Positions 43,876 to 55,418 of a stretch of 64,000 nt of DNA are shown here, piece after piece. Source of the stretch: Aulostomus chinensis. Its lineage: Eukaryota; Chordata; Actinopteri; Syngnathiformes; Aulostomidae. Below the pieces are notes generated by a model. The model worked only from the letters and a program-made list of their open reading frames with translations, was not told the origin of the DNA and did not search any database. How positions within the stretch are numbered: the stretch's first letter is position 1; every line of letters begins with the position of its first letter. The stretch covers positions 15,977,527 through 16,041,526 of the forward strand of contig JBBMOA010000017.1 in NCBI GenBank assembly GCA_037954235.1, given 5' to 3'. A program made the position numbers and the translations under genes.

Positions 43876-45420
43876 TTACTGAGTCTTGGGGTTGATCAAC
43901 TCAACCGTGTCTCCAACGTTCCTGAAACGGAATCCAGCATGGAGAGGCTGAGTGAAGTTGGCCTCAGTCCTGTAGAGTAGATCCATCTGTTGATTGTCCC
44001 TGATGTTGAAGAAGGCCAGCTCTCCTGCGTACTGATCCAGGTACACTCCTATCCTGTGTGACACAGGACCTGTGGCCATCGACATGATGTAGTTGTTATA
44101 CATCACCTTAAAACTTTGGTTGTCACACGTCAGAGCCCAAGATATGCCATTCTGTCCCAATCCACAATCAAGGCCTTTCTCTGCTCTGCCGATGTCCTTG
44201 TATGACACTGCCGTAGTCCCTGCAGCGCCCGTCCACTCCACCTCCCAGTAACAACGGCCAGTCATGCTCTCTCTGCTGAGGACCTGAGGATGATGCCCGA
44301 ATCTGTCTGGGTGGGGAGAATAAGGTTGTTCCTCTGCCATGAATTTTGCTGCTCTGTTCCTCTCAGAAAGGAACAGCTGTGCGTGGGCTGTGTTGGGATC
44401 CAGCGTAATGGGACAAGAGTATTGGAGGAATTCCTCTCTGGTCCGTGGCTGCGACAGCAAAAACTCTGTTTGAGACAACGTCTGCGTGACGTGAAACCCC
44501 CAGTCCATCAGAACGTTCTCCACTGAACTGAGGGTGTTTGACGCAGCTGCTTTCACATCATCAAAGTAGTGAGGAGGAGTGTTTTGGATGTGAGGTCCAG
44601 TTGGTCCTTGCTGCTTCATCCTCTCATCATTTGTCAGCTCAAGAATTTCCTTCCTGACCTTTTTGCGGACCTCTCTGATCCGCCTCAGTTCAGCGTACTG
44701 CTTGGCCTTAATTCGCTGCTTCACATCAGCGCGTCTCCTCTTGATGGCGTGGATCAAGTCAGTGAAATTCTTCTCACTTTTCTCCACTGCCTGATCAGCA
44801 GACAGGTTGATTGCCGTCACCTCATGCTGAAGCTTCTTGATGTACGTCTTTCTCTCCTTGAGTCGCTTCTTCAGCAGGTTGTGCTCTTTCTGCCTCCTTT
44901 CTACCATGATGTCATGTCCTGGACGGTCAGGATTTTCGCCCATTTTGAGCCCGTCTTCAGACGGTGAGCCCGTCCTCTCATGGTGCTTCTCACACGGATC
45001 AACCAGCGTGTGCTTTTCAAAGGCGGGGACTTGAAAATGAGGCTTCAGGTGTTTGTCACAGAAGGCGATGAGACAAAACAGGCAGTACTTGCAGGCTTTC
45101 AGCTTCCTCCCAGTGCACACATCACACGCCACATCTTGTGGTCCAGCGTAGCTGTGTTCAGAAGGAGCCTTGTGGAATCCAGACCTCTGAAGCTGCTCCA
45201 CCAAATTTGTTAACATGGTGTTTTTAGCCAGGACAGGCCTTGATCTGAAGGAATGCCAGCATTGGGGACAGCAGACAGAAAGTCCCTGTTTCCAGGAGTT
45301 TTCCAAACAGCTCAGACAGAAGCTGTGTCCGCAGGGAATAGTCACCGGGTTCTTGAATATTCCCCGACAGATGGTACAAGAGATGGCATCTGTGTACAGC
45401 TGAGTTTGGCGTTGCTCCAT
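43876..45420 (-). CDS. T9: single-exon TRIM E3 ligase
   Basis: Full-length 514-residue copy, minus-strand markers C50 and R498. It has P283, V311 and T318 as in T6, C336 as in T8, and a private R354 in the PRY segment (LSERNR instead of LSEGNR). It is therefore a clear mosaic of neighbouring copies. All RING and B-box 1 ligands are present. Confidence 0.9.
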   Translation of the reverse strand: MEQRQTQLYTDAISCTICRGIFKNPVTIPCGHSFCLSCLENSWKQGLSVCCPQCWHSFRSRPVLAKNTMLTNLVEQLQRSGFHKAPSEHSYAGPQDVACDVCTGRKLKACKYCLFCLIAFCDKHLKPHFQVPAFEKHTLVDPCEKHHERTGSPSEDGLKMGENPDRPGHDIMVERRQKEHNLLKKRLKERKTYIKKLQHEVTAINLSADQAVEKSEKNFTDLIHAIKRRRADVKQRIKAKQYAELRRIREVRKKVRKEILELTNDERMKQQGPTGPHIQNTPPHYFDDVKAAASNTLSSVENVLMDWGFHVTQTLSQTEFLLSQPRTREEFLQYSCPITLDPNTAHAQLFLSERNRAAKFMAEEQPYSPHPDRFGHHPQVLSRESMTGRCYWEVEWTGAAGTTAVSYKDIGRAEKGLDCGLGQNGISWALTCDNQSFKVMYNNYIMSMATGPVSHRIGVYLDQYAGELAFFNIRDNQQMDLLYRTEANFTQPLHAGFRFRNVGDTVELINPKTQ

Positions 45421-48400
45421 TTTTCTCTCACTTGTGACTGGTCACCGTATCTCTTATAAGGGAAAGAAAGATGACCAGTCTTGAGCCACTTCCTTCTTTG
45501 CGTTGATCTTTCAAACATGGAAGACGACAGATGGCTCTGACATCTCTGACTCCTTCCTGTCAGTGATGTCAGAATTCACTCTCACTGATCTGAGACTTGG
45601 ATCAGGGCGCTATTACTCTGATCTCAGGCTTTGATCTAACAGTTTTGAACTTTGACTTTAGGAGGTATTCCTCTGATACCTGCAGAACCTGTCTATGCAT
45701 TCATGTCATTCCAAATATCAATGTTAGTCTATCAATTTCATCAGGGTTTTTTCTTTGCCGTAAACTTCTGTTCTTTCTGCTGCCGTGTTGAGAAAAAGCT
45801 TCATTTCCACACAGAACCAACAAGTGGGTCAGAATGCGTGAGAAAGAACCAGTGCTTTTTATTTCCCCTTTCTTTCAGAGTGCAAGTTGTTTCACATAAA
45901 GAAGCACAGAGCATTAAAGCAGCATCAGATATTGCAGATCTATCTTTTATACAGACCTTTCATTCGCTAGTAAAACGGAAAAAATTAAATCAAATTTTTA
46001 ATTTTTTTTTTTTAATGAACAGGAAAATATACATTTTAGGCCTTAAGATGAAGACAAAAATAAAGACTGTGCCATCTCCATGCAAGAAAAGTGGCTTGTA
46101 GCTCCTCATCAGCAGGTCCTTTCTGATCCAGACGCAGGTTTGTTTTGAGCTGAATGAAAAGTTGGACATATTAAACGTGCTGGACAAACAGGTTTTCACT
46201 TCAAGAGTGACTTCTGGGGTTCTTCAGTTTAGAGCCTCCAGCTCATTTCTGTCTATTGAAAGATGTAAAACAAAAACAAGAATATTTCAATGTTCCTGTC
46301 AGAATAGTTGTGACGAAATGTTTTCTGTGATATTAAATGTTAGAAAATATGTAGACACATTTATGTTTTCTTACATTCAGGTTTTTATTATCATGAAGTT
46401 TTAGCCTGATGTAGAATTGTATGATAGTGTTGTGACCTCTATACACACCACAGAAATGGTTGTGTAGTGACCCTTATAAGGAATAAGCGGAAGAATGGAT
46501 GGGATGGATGGATGGATGGATGGATGGAAGTTCTTTGTCTCTCCTCCATTTCTTCCTCTCCCATTCAAGGTACTCTGCCCTTCACTCTGGATCTTGGTCT
46601 TGGTGAGCACAATAGCGCCTTTCCTTTTCTGCTGCACTTAATGGCATAACAATACAAACAGAATCTGTAAAAGTGTGTAGAAGCATAAATATTCATCAAA
46701 AACATGACATTATCTTAAGCCAGAGAGGAAGACAGCAGCCTTCGTCGTCTCTTCATACAGGAAATATTAGAAGCATATTGGAAAAGTTACTGAGGCTGTA
46801 GTTAATGCTTAACACCCATAGTGCTCAATATGGGTGTTAGCTCAATGCTACACACAACATGAGTTCCTTCCATTTTAAAAGTTATCTAAATACATGTTTA
46901 AAAACTGTGTGAGAGAGAAAAACCTAGTTAATGTCACTCCTGTTACTGTAGGATCGTAAACACTTTACTCTGGGAAAGTAACAGGAATGACAGGAACAGG
47001 ATTGACGATTTCAAGCTAATTTGTACCTCGCTAGCTCATGTTCAATGTCACAAGAGCAGATGTCATACAGTTTGAAAAGATAATACTTGTAGATAGAATA
47101 ATCATAATAATAATGATAATAATATTAGAATTTAATTCATACAGTGATGTTGTGAGGTACGCATCCTGCGTCCCTGACGCATTAAAATATGAAAGGACGC
47201 AGTAAATTCACTATCCGCGCGTCCCAGGGACACACCTCACTTTTCCCAAGAAAACCATACATTGTGAACAACAACTTGTGTTTAAAATCACAGTAAGTAG
47301 CAAAAGAAATCTTGCCGTCAGCGGACCTGACGAGCGCTGTCTCAACCCTTTGAGCATTAACTCAGCACAGACACAATCCCCTTGAGTACAGTATCACGAC
47401 ATGCTTGTTTAGCCGCTACAACAACAACTACCGCAGATTTCATTTCAGCAATTAAAGACACGAACTTCTTAGTCGTAAATAAATTCACGTTTCAACTGTT
47501 ATATGCTGTGTTCACTCGATGGTTTAACGTCTAGGGGACGCGCTCTGATGAAATAGACAAAAAATATTCCGGTGGTGGCTGTGTGGTAATAAAATTTAAA
47601 TGGCGAAAAAACCACTTTGAACATACCTACTCATGATAGCCATGCCTCACCATACCAACATTGAGAGAGTTTAACACTACAATTGAAGCGATAGAAGAAT
47701 ATAAGAAATAGAAAGACACATAATAGTACCTTCAGGCTCAGGCCCTAAATACATTTTTTAATTTGGGACCCATTGAATTTCCCAGGGACCCACTGGGTCA
47801 TGGGGACTCACTCTATTGAAAACCTATCAACATCTCTGCATATATATATTCAATATAGTTCATATTATATATAGTCAATATATTTATATTCTCATTATAT
47901 ATATGAAATAATTTATAATTATATTATTTTTATTACTGATATTTTTGCTATTATCATTATATTATTGTTGCAATTGCTATATCATTATATTAATATATTA
48001 TTACTATCATTAAAATTATGCTTGAAGGGTATACACTGCATTTGAGTATAATAATATTAATTACATAAATGTAATAATTATTAGTTGCAGAAATTAGACC
48101 CCTTCTCAAAAAAGCAACCCTGGATCCAGAGGTTTTGGCCAACTACAGAAAGTACTCAAATCTTCCTTTTCTCTCCAAAATTCTGGAGAAAGCAGTTGCT
48201 AAACAGCTGTGTGACTTCTCCACAGCAACAGCTTCTCAGAGGATTTCCAGTCAGGGTTCAGGGTTCATCATAGTACAGAAACAGCACTAGTCAGAGTTAG
48301 CAATGACCTCCTACTAGCATCAGATGAGGGACTGGTCTCTGTGCTGGTCTTATTAGATCTCAGTGCAGCTTTTGACACGATAGACCACCACATCCTTCTA

Positions 48401-49978
48401 CCGAGACTGGAACATGTCATTGGCATGAAAGGAACTGCACTAAACTGGTTTAGGTCATATTCACTAGGTCGATCTCAGGTTGTACTAACTAATGATAACC
48501 CCTCTGAAACCACTGTAGTCAGTTATGGTGTTCCACAAGGGCCTGTGTTTGGACCAGTCCTCTACACCCAATACCTGCTTCCTCTAGTGTCAGGAAATTA
48601 CTTCTATAAAATAAAGACTGTATTTTCACGATTAGTTCGTACCACAAAATTTCCCAACACACGAGACAAAATTCTCAGAGACGGAGATCTCAGTTCCAGT
48701 TTCACTTGCAGCAAGGAGTACAGGCAAAGTTCTACGTCTGCACTGAACAGTCTCAGTGTATATGTATGCAAAGTTCCCCCTCTTAGTAGCTTCCCATCAC
48801 GCCATTGTTCTTTCTTCTCCTTTCAAAGACAGTTGTGGGGGGAGCGTAGTGTCGTTGACTCCTCACTGTCCAAAGCCTTTCCCAAACTCTTCTTATCTCA
48901 GGAGCGTAAGCCCAACCTGATACAACCTGCACAAACTTCATTTCTGTGGTGTGTATAGAGGTCACAACAATATCATACAATTCTACATCAGGCTAAAACT
49001 TCATGATAATAAAAACCTGAATGTAAGAAAGCATAAATGTGTCTACATATTTTCTAACATTTAATATCACAGAAAACATTTCGTCACAACTATTCTGACA
49101 GGAACATTGAAATATTCTTGTTTTTGTTTGTTTACATCTTTCAATAGACAGAAATGAGCTGGAGGCTCTAAAGTGAAGAACCCCAGAAGTCACTCTTGAA
49201 GTGAAAACCTGTTTGTCCAGCACGTTTAATATGTCCAACTTTTCATTCAGCTCAAAACAAACCTGCGTCTGGATCAGAAAGGACCTGCTGATGAGGAGCT
49301 ACAAGCCACTTTTCTTGCATGGAGATGGCACCGTCTTTATTTTTGTCTTCATCTTAAGGCCTAAAATGTATATTTTCCTGTTCATTTAAAAAAAAAATTA
49401 AAAATTTGATTAGATTTTTCCGTCTGTACTTGCGAATGAAAGGTCTGTATAAAAGATAGATCTGAAATATCTGATGCTGCTTTAATGCTCTGTGCTTCTT
49501 TATGTGAAACAACTTGCACTCTGAAAGAAAGGTGAAATAAAAAGCACTGGTTCTTTCTCACGCATTCTGACCCACTTGTTGGTTCTGTGTGGAAATGAAG
49601 CTTTTTCTCAACACGGCAGCAGAAAGAACAGAAGTTTACGGCAAAGAAAAAACCCTGATGAAATTGATAGACTCACATTTATATTTGGAATGACAAAAAT
49701 GCATAGACAGGTTCTGCAGGTATCAGAGGAATACCTCCTAAAGTCAAAGTTCAAAACTGTTAGATCAAAGCCTGAGATCAGAGTAATAGCGCCCTGATCC
49801 AAGTCTCAGATCAGTGAGAGTGAATTCTGACATCACTGACAGGAAGGAGTCAGAGATGTCAGAGCCATCTGTCGTCTTCCATGTTTGAAAGATCAACGCA
49901 AAGAAGGAAGTGGCTCAAGACTGGTCATCTTTCTTTCCCTTATAAGAGATACGGTGACCAGTCACAAGTGAGAGAAAA
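45421..49978. repeat. head-to-head spacer HH4 between T9 and T10
   Basis: Arms 45421-46458 and 48939-49978 around a middle at 46459-48938 with the same content as HH1: (ATGG)n at about 46497-46527, unrecognised DNA, AT-rich stretch, RT fragment. Confidence 0.85.
48085..48591 (+). pseudogene. L2-like LINE reverse-transcriptase fragment, HH4 copy
   Basis: Same dead fragment as at 12389, with private base changes such as ACTAATGATAACCCC at about 48490. Confidence 0.8.
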
Positions 49979-51523
49979 ATGGAGCAACGCCAAACTCAGC
50001 TGTACACAGATGCCATCTCTTGTACCATCTGTCGGGGAATATTCAAGAACCCGGTGACTATTCCCTGCGGACATAGCTTCTGTCTGAGCTGTTTGGAAAA
50101 CTCCTGGAAACAGGGACTTTCTGTCAGCTGTCCCCAATGCTGGCATTCCTTCAGATCAAGGCCTGTCCTGGCTAAAAACACCATGTTAACAAATTTGGTG
50201 GAGCAGCTTCAGAGGTCTGGATTCCACAAGGCTCCTTCTGAACACAGCTACGCTGGACCACAAGATGTGGCGTGTGATGTGTGCACTGGGAGGAAGCTGA
50301 AAGCCTGCAAGTACTGCCTGTTTTGTCTCATCGCCTTCTGTGACAAACACCTGAAGCCTCATTTTCAAGTCCCCGCCTTTGAAAAGCACACGCTGGTTGA
50401 TCCGTGTGAGAAGCACCATGAGAGGACGGGCTCACCGTCTGAAGACGGGCTCAAAATGGGCGAAAATCCTGACCGTCCAGAACATGACATCATGGTAGAA
50501 AGGAGGCAGAAAGAGCACAACCTGCTGAAGAAGCGAATCAAGGAGAGAAAGACGTACATCAAGAAGCTCCAGCATGAGGTGACGGCAATCAACCTGTCTG
50601 CTGATCAGGCAGTGGAGAAAAGTGAGAAGAACTTCACTGACTTGATCCACGCCATCAAGAGGAGACGCGCTGATGTGAAGCAGCGAATTAAGGCCAAGCA
50701 GTACGCTGAACTGAGGCGGATCAGAGAGGTCCGCAAAAAGGTCAGGAAGGAAATTCTTGAGCTGACAAATGATGAGAGGATGAAGCAGCAAGGACCAACT
50801 GGACCTCACATCCAAAACACTCCTCTTCATTACTTTGATGATGTGAAAGCAGCTGCGTCAAACACCCTCAGTTCAGTGGAGAACGTTCTGATGGACTGGG
50901 GGTTTCACATCACGCAGACGCTGTCTCAAACAGAGTTTTTGCTGTCGCAGCCACGGACCAGAGAGGAATTCCTCCAATACTCTCGTCCCATTACGCTGGA
51001 TCCCAACACAGCCCACGCACAGCTGTTCCTTTCTGAGGGGAACAGAGCAGCAAAATTCATGGCAGAGGAACAAGCTTATTCTCCCCACCCAGACAGATTC
51101 GGGCATCATCCTCAGGTCCTCAGCAGAGAGAGCATGACTGGCCGTTGTTACTGGGAGGTGGAGTGGACGGGCGCTGCAGGGACTACGGCAGTGTCATACA
51201 AGGACATCGGCAGAGCAGAGAAAGGCCTGGATTGTGGATTGGGACAAAATGGCATATCTTGGGCTCTGACGTGTGACAACCAAAGTTTTAAGGTGATGTA
51301 TAACAACTACATCATGTCGATGGCCACAGGTCCTGTGTCACACAGGATAGGAGTGTACCTGGATCAGTACGCAGGAGAGCTGGCCTTCTTCAACATCAGG
51401 GACAATCAACAGATGGATCTACTCTACAGGACTGAGGCCAACTTCACTCAGCCTCTCCATGCTGGATTCCATTTCAGGAACATTGGAGACACGGTTGAGT
51501 TGATCAACCCCAAGACTCAGTAA
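49979..51523 (+). CDS. T10: single-exon TRIM E3 ligase
   Basis: Full-length 514-residue copy, plus-strand markers S50 and H498, with I502 shared only with T7. T318 occurs without V311. Private changes are G168E (GHD to EHD at the remaining B-box 2 motif) and P366A between PRY and SPRY. Its 3' flank carries a type B SINE and mirrors that of T7. Confidence 0.9.
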   Translation: MEQRQTQLYTDAISCTICRGIFKNPVTIPCGHSFCLSCLENSWKQGLSVSCPQCWHSFRSRPVLAKNTMLTNLVEQLQRSGFHKAPSEHSYAGPQDVACDVCTGRKLKACKYCLFCLIAFCDKHLKPHFQVPAFEKHTLVDPCEKHHERTGSPSEDGLKMGENPDRPEHDIMVERRQKEHNLLKKRIKERKTYIKKLQHEVTAINLSADQAVEKSEKNFTDLIHAIKRRRADVKQRIKAKQYAELRRIREVRKKVRKEILELTNDERMKQQGPTGPHIQNTPLHYFDDVKAAASNTLSSVENVLMDWGFHITQTLSQTEFLLSQPRTREEFLQYSRPITLDPNTAHAQLFLSEGNRAAKFMAEEQAYSPHPDRFGHHPQVLSRESMTGRCYWEVEWTGAAGTTAVSYKDIGRAEKGLDCGLGQNGISWALTCDNQSFKVMYNNYIMSMATGPVSHRIGVYLDQYAGELAFFNIRDNQQMDLLYRTEANFTQPLHAGFHFRNIGDTVELINPKTQ

Positions 51524-53015
51524 GCAGTTATCGAAGCTGAGAGGAGGGGATTTTCATCAACGCTTGGAGGTCAAAGCCTTTTTTTTTTTTTTTTTTATAA
51601 ACGAAGCTTGGAAAGACTCAACAGTGCAGCAAACATCCCTCAATCCATTCATCGTCTCCGGCTTATCCTGTCAAGGGTTGGGGGGGCAGCCTTCAGGCGA
51701 GAGGCGGGGTTCACCCTGGACGGGTCACCAGTCCATCACAGCCACATCAGTTTAGAGTGTCAATCAGCCTCGTCCCCTCTTGATGTCTTTGGACTGTGGG
51801 AGGAAGCTGCAGTACCAGAGAGAACCCACGCAGACACAAGGAGAACATGGAGACTCCCCACAGAAAGATCCTGTGATCCAGCCGGGGCTCGAACCCGGAA
51901 CCTTCTTGCTGTGAGGCAACAGTGCTGACCACTGCACCACCGTGCTGCTCGTGTAGCAAACAAACATCTTTCATTTCCCATGAAAACAGAACTCAATCAA
52001 CAGAATTGTTTTGCAAGCTACAGTGGTGTCAAATTAATCTGTTGTAATTGTGTGAAGAATAAAGGAAAAACTAAATGAAAACTGTTTGTCACATAATTTT
52101 ATTAATATCGGCTCCTCCTCTACCTGCTTTGTGGTAAGAGTGTGAGCCCACTTCCTGTTTCTGTGCTGAACGTAGTGCTTTGCTTTGTTGTGCTAGCTAA
52201 AAGTGCCATCATCCCTGTTAATAACTTTTTTGTTGACTAAATTACCTGCCAAAACCACATATTTATTTGGCCAAAGTTTAAGGACTGTCTTATTGTGACA
52301 GTCGTTCTTGTAAACTCTCCACTCTAAGCTAGCAATGGCTTCTCCCTCTCACTCTCCTCTCTTCTGCTCAGTGGGCCACATGTTCAGTTACTCCTCAGCC
52401 TCATTTAGTAATACTGATAAGTGCGTTAAATGTGGTTTGTTTGTAGCGTTGAAGGCGAGGTTGAATTGGACCTGCAGCGGCTGTGTTGAGAAAAAGCTTC
52501 ATTTCCACACAGAACCAACAAGTGGGTCAGAATGCGTGAGAAAGAACCAGTGCTTTTTATTTCCCCTTTCTTTCAGAGTGCAAGTTGTTTCACATAAAGA
52601 AGCACAGAGCATTAAAGCAGCATCAGATATTGCAGATATATCTTTTATACAGACCTTTCATTCGCTAGTACAGACGGAAAAATCTAATCAAATTTTTTAA
52701 AAAAATTAAACCAACAGGAAAATATACATTTTAGGCCTTAAGATGAAGACAAAAATAAAGACGGTGCCATCTCCATGCAAGAAAAGTGGCTTGTAGCTCC
52801 TCATCAGCAGGTCCTTTCTGATCCAGACGCAGGTTTGTTTTGAGCTGAATGAAAAGTTGGACATATTAAACGTGCTGGACAAACAGGTTTTCACTTCAAG
52901 AGTGACTTCTGGGGTTCTTCAGTTTAGAGCCTCCAGCTCATTTCTGTCTATTGAAAGAAGTAAACAAACAAAAAGAAGAATATTTCAATGTTCCTGTCAG
53001 AATAGTTGTGACGAA
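51524..53015. repeat. right array edge: T10 flank, LINE remnant and promoter-arm remnant
   Basis: Reverse complement of the DNA right of about 34970 up to T7: T10 3' flank, T-run at 51580-51596, SINE, LINE 5' DNA with ORF1 start at 52335 (+), the same LINE/arm junction at about 52486, then head-arm DNA to about 53015, where the match to the array stops. The array therefore ends within a promoter arm at both edges. Confidence 0.85.
51636..51947 (-). mobile_element. tRNA-derived SINE, type B, beside T10
   Basis: Type B element next to a plus-strand gene, unlike T1, T3 and T8. This is explained by the mirrored T7-type flank. Confidence 0.75.
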
Positions 53016-54647
53016 TAGTTTCCTGATAGTAACAAATAAAAAAAAAAAAACATTTAAAAAATAATTTCATAAATGCGTACCAAAAAAAAAAAAAAAACCC
53101 AAAACAAAACCATTTGCAAATCTTAAGTCCAAGGTGTTTCATACCACAAGCCTAATTTGTTTCAAACATTCCACAACAGGTTGGGTAAAATGATGTAGAA
53201 TTTTTATAATTTAGTTTACAGTAGAAAAAAAAGTGCCTTCTTGTAACCCTGTCAAACAGCAGCAATAAAATGCAAAAAAAAAAAAAAAAAAAGCAGCATC
53301 AAAGTTGCAGGAGCTGTAACCTCGTCTGCTTGTAGGTGATGATCATGAAGACACAGCGCCCCCTAGTGAGGAATGACAAGCCTCGGCATTTTTATTGTAA
53401 ACCAAATGACAGGAAGGAGCTTTCAAATGTTTTTTTTTTAAAATCCAACTTTAAAAAAAAAAACGAGCCATTTTAATGGACACTGTAACAGAATTTGACA
53501 TATGTAGAATATTCAAAATACAATATCTATTGTAACAAAGCTTTTGATTGCCAATATAAACATGGGTTTTGACCACAGGTGTGCTACTTATCCCATCATT
53601 AGGGGCTTCTTTGGACATAATAATGTCTAGACGCTGCAATGATTGTGTCAGTAAAACGTGATAGACGTCAAACCCACCATCACATTTGGGTCAAACGTGC
53701 CTTTATCTACAACTTTGATTCCATCGTATCTCATCCACTTGATTACATGCACAATTTTAAATGTAAATAAAACAAACCTTCGATGGAAATGCCAAAAATT
53801 GGTTAAGATTCTAGAATTATCCCAAAAAGGGACGTTTTTTTGAACAGCTGGTGCCCTCGTGGAGCGATGGAAACGCCTTTTGTGAACAAGAACAGACATG
53901 GTGAGCATTTACCTCACATTAAAAAAAAAAAAAAAAAGTTGCAAGAAAAAAAAAAGTACAATTCTTTTGGATGGAAGCCTCACTAAAAACAACATTCATA
54001 ATATTTTACTATATTTCAGAAATGAAAGCAGACTAAGTGAGAGAGATGAGATAACTTCTAATTAAAACCCCAGACACCTTGTGTCCCACACAGTTGTAAC
54101 TGTGAAAAAGAGAATATTTACATAAATGTACAGTATATGCAGAAGGCTTTCTTTGAATTTTTCACCATCACGATAAAATGCTGCATTCACATTATAATGA
54201 GGTAAACGTGACACTGTAGAGAAGATAAGCTGGATTGCAAGGTTGCAAAAAAAAAAAAAAAGGTTTAGGCTTGTCTTAAGAACAGTTTTAACTTGAATTC
54301 CAGGCACAATTCTTGACTTCACAAACTGAAGTCTTTTTCTCACTTTAAATCCATTTTGGGGAAATCAGTAACCGTTACTGTACATTAGAGCAACTCCTGT
54401 AACCATTTTATGTCAAGTTTCCCAGTGTTCAATTAAAAAAAAAAAAAAAAAAGTACAAAATCAAAAGACTAAAACCATATTTACAAGTGCAGATTTTATC
54501 CTAATATATATTACTTAAATACTCCGTGTAGTCACTTGGCTGGATCAATTTACCTTTTTCAATGCGGACACAGCTTAACAGACACCATTTCCCTCTATAC
54601 GATAAATTTGAGGACAACTGCAGCGATACTTGCAGCTGCACAGAAAC
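53016..54647 (-). other. probable 3' UTR of slc25a29
   Basis: Unique AT-rich DNA with many A or T runs (53040, 53082, 53274, 53924, 54247, 54435). I see no coding region. On the minus strand an AATAAA at 53391-53396 lies about 1.25 kb after the slc25a29 stop and is a candidate poly(A) signal. That would place the array edge roughly 375 bases beyond the transcript end. Confidence 0.45.
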
Positions 54648-55418
54648 TCACATGCTGGTTGGCTGCGCCTGCGGCTGCAGAGGCTGCAGCGGGACAGCTG
54701 GAGGATCAGAGTCCTGAATGCTACACTCCTCCCCCTCTCGCATGTACATTAGGAATAGAGTCACCGTAGCAAAGGTGGTAGCATTCACTGGGAATGCACG
54801 GAGCAGGGTGGATGTGAGTCCTCGTGTGAACACCCTCCACCCCTCCTTCTTTAAGCTCTGCCTCACACAGTCCATGATTCCACTGTACTGGTTGACACCC
54901 CCCACCCCATCAGCCTGCAGACGTGACTTGATCACATCTACAGGGTAGGTGGAGATCCATGAAGCGATCCCAGACATCCCACCAGCAAACAAAAGCTTGG
55001 GGATCATGTAGGGGTCATCTGGCTCACAGCCCAGTGAGCGTGTCAACACATCATAGGCGAGAAAGTACACACCAAACCCTGGCGTCTCCCGGAGCAGGGT
55101 GGTCACCATGCCGCGGTTGATCCCTCTGATTCCCTCCTTCCTGTAGATTCTTACCAGACAATCCAGGGAGTTCTTGTACATCTTCCTCTTGGACTTCTTT
55201 TCCCCAGTCCCTTGCATCTGCATGCGGGTCTTAGCTAGCTCCATCGGGCAGCATATGACACACTGGATGGCTCCGGCAGAGGCTCCAGCTACGAACTGGT
55301 TGAGCGGCGTGTCACGGCCAAGTTTACGCATGGCATTGCCCTGGACGCCAAAAACTATGGCGTTGATGAAGGTCAGGCCCATCATTGGAGAGCCGATTCC
55401 TTTGTACAGACCAAGTGC
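54648..55418 (-). CDS. slc25a29: slc25a29 coding exon 4 (terminal)
   Basis: 771 bases encoding the second and third carrier repeats, with the C-terminal tail PLQPLQPQAQPTSM. The acceptor AG is at 55419-55420. Confidence 0.93.
   Translation of the reverse strand, partial: ALGLYKGIGSPMMGLTFINAIVFGVQGNAMRKLGRDTPLNQFVAGASAGAIQCVICCPMELAKTRMQMQGTGEKKSKRKMYKNSLDCLVRIYRKEGIRGINRGMVTTLLRETPGFGVYFLAYDVLTRSLGCEPDDPYMIPKLLFAGGMSGIASWISTYPVDVIKSRLQADGVGGVNQYSGIMDCVRQSLKKEGWRVFTRGLTSTLLRAFPVNATTFATVTLFLMYMREGEECSIQDSDPPAVPLQPLQPQAQPTSM

Larger units (their letters stand above)
2597..53015. repeat. ~50 kb amplified TRIM gene array
   Basis: From about 2597 (where TGCTTTAATGCTCTGTGC begins to match internal copies, e.g. 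13786) to about 53015 (where the match to 32098 onward stops), nearly all sequence is present in several near-identical copies in both orientations. Same-strand genes repeat at about 11.19-11.21 kb: T1 to T3 is 11186 bases, T3 to T5 is 11211, T2 to T4 is 11212. T4 to T6 is only 10319 because T5 has lost about 0.89 kb. Copies differ by scattered single bases, microsatellite length and a few junctions, so amplification is recent. Both outer edges end inside what is elsewhere the head-to-head arm. Confidence 0.9.

Noticed and set aside
2597..53015. Whole array as an assembly artefact
   Set aside because: Copy-specific replacements, different microsatellite lengths and distinct junctions argue against simple duplication of one unit. 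Orientation of internal blocks still rests on the assembly.
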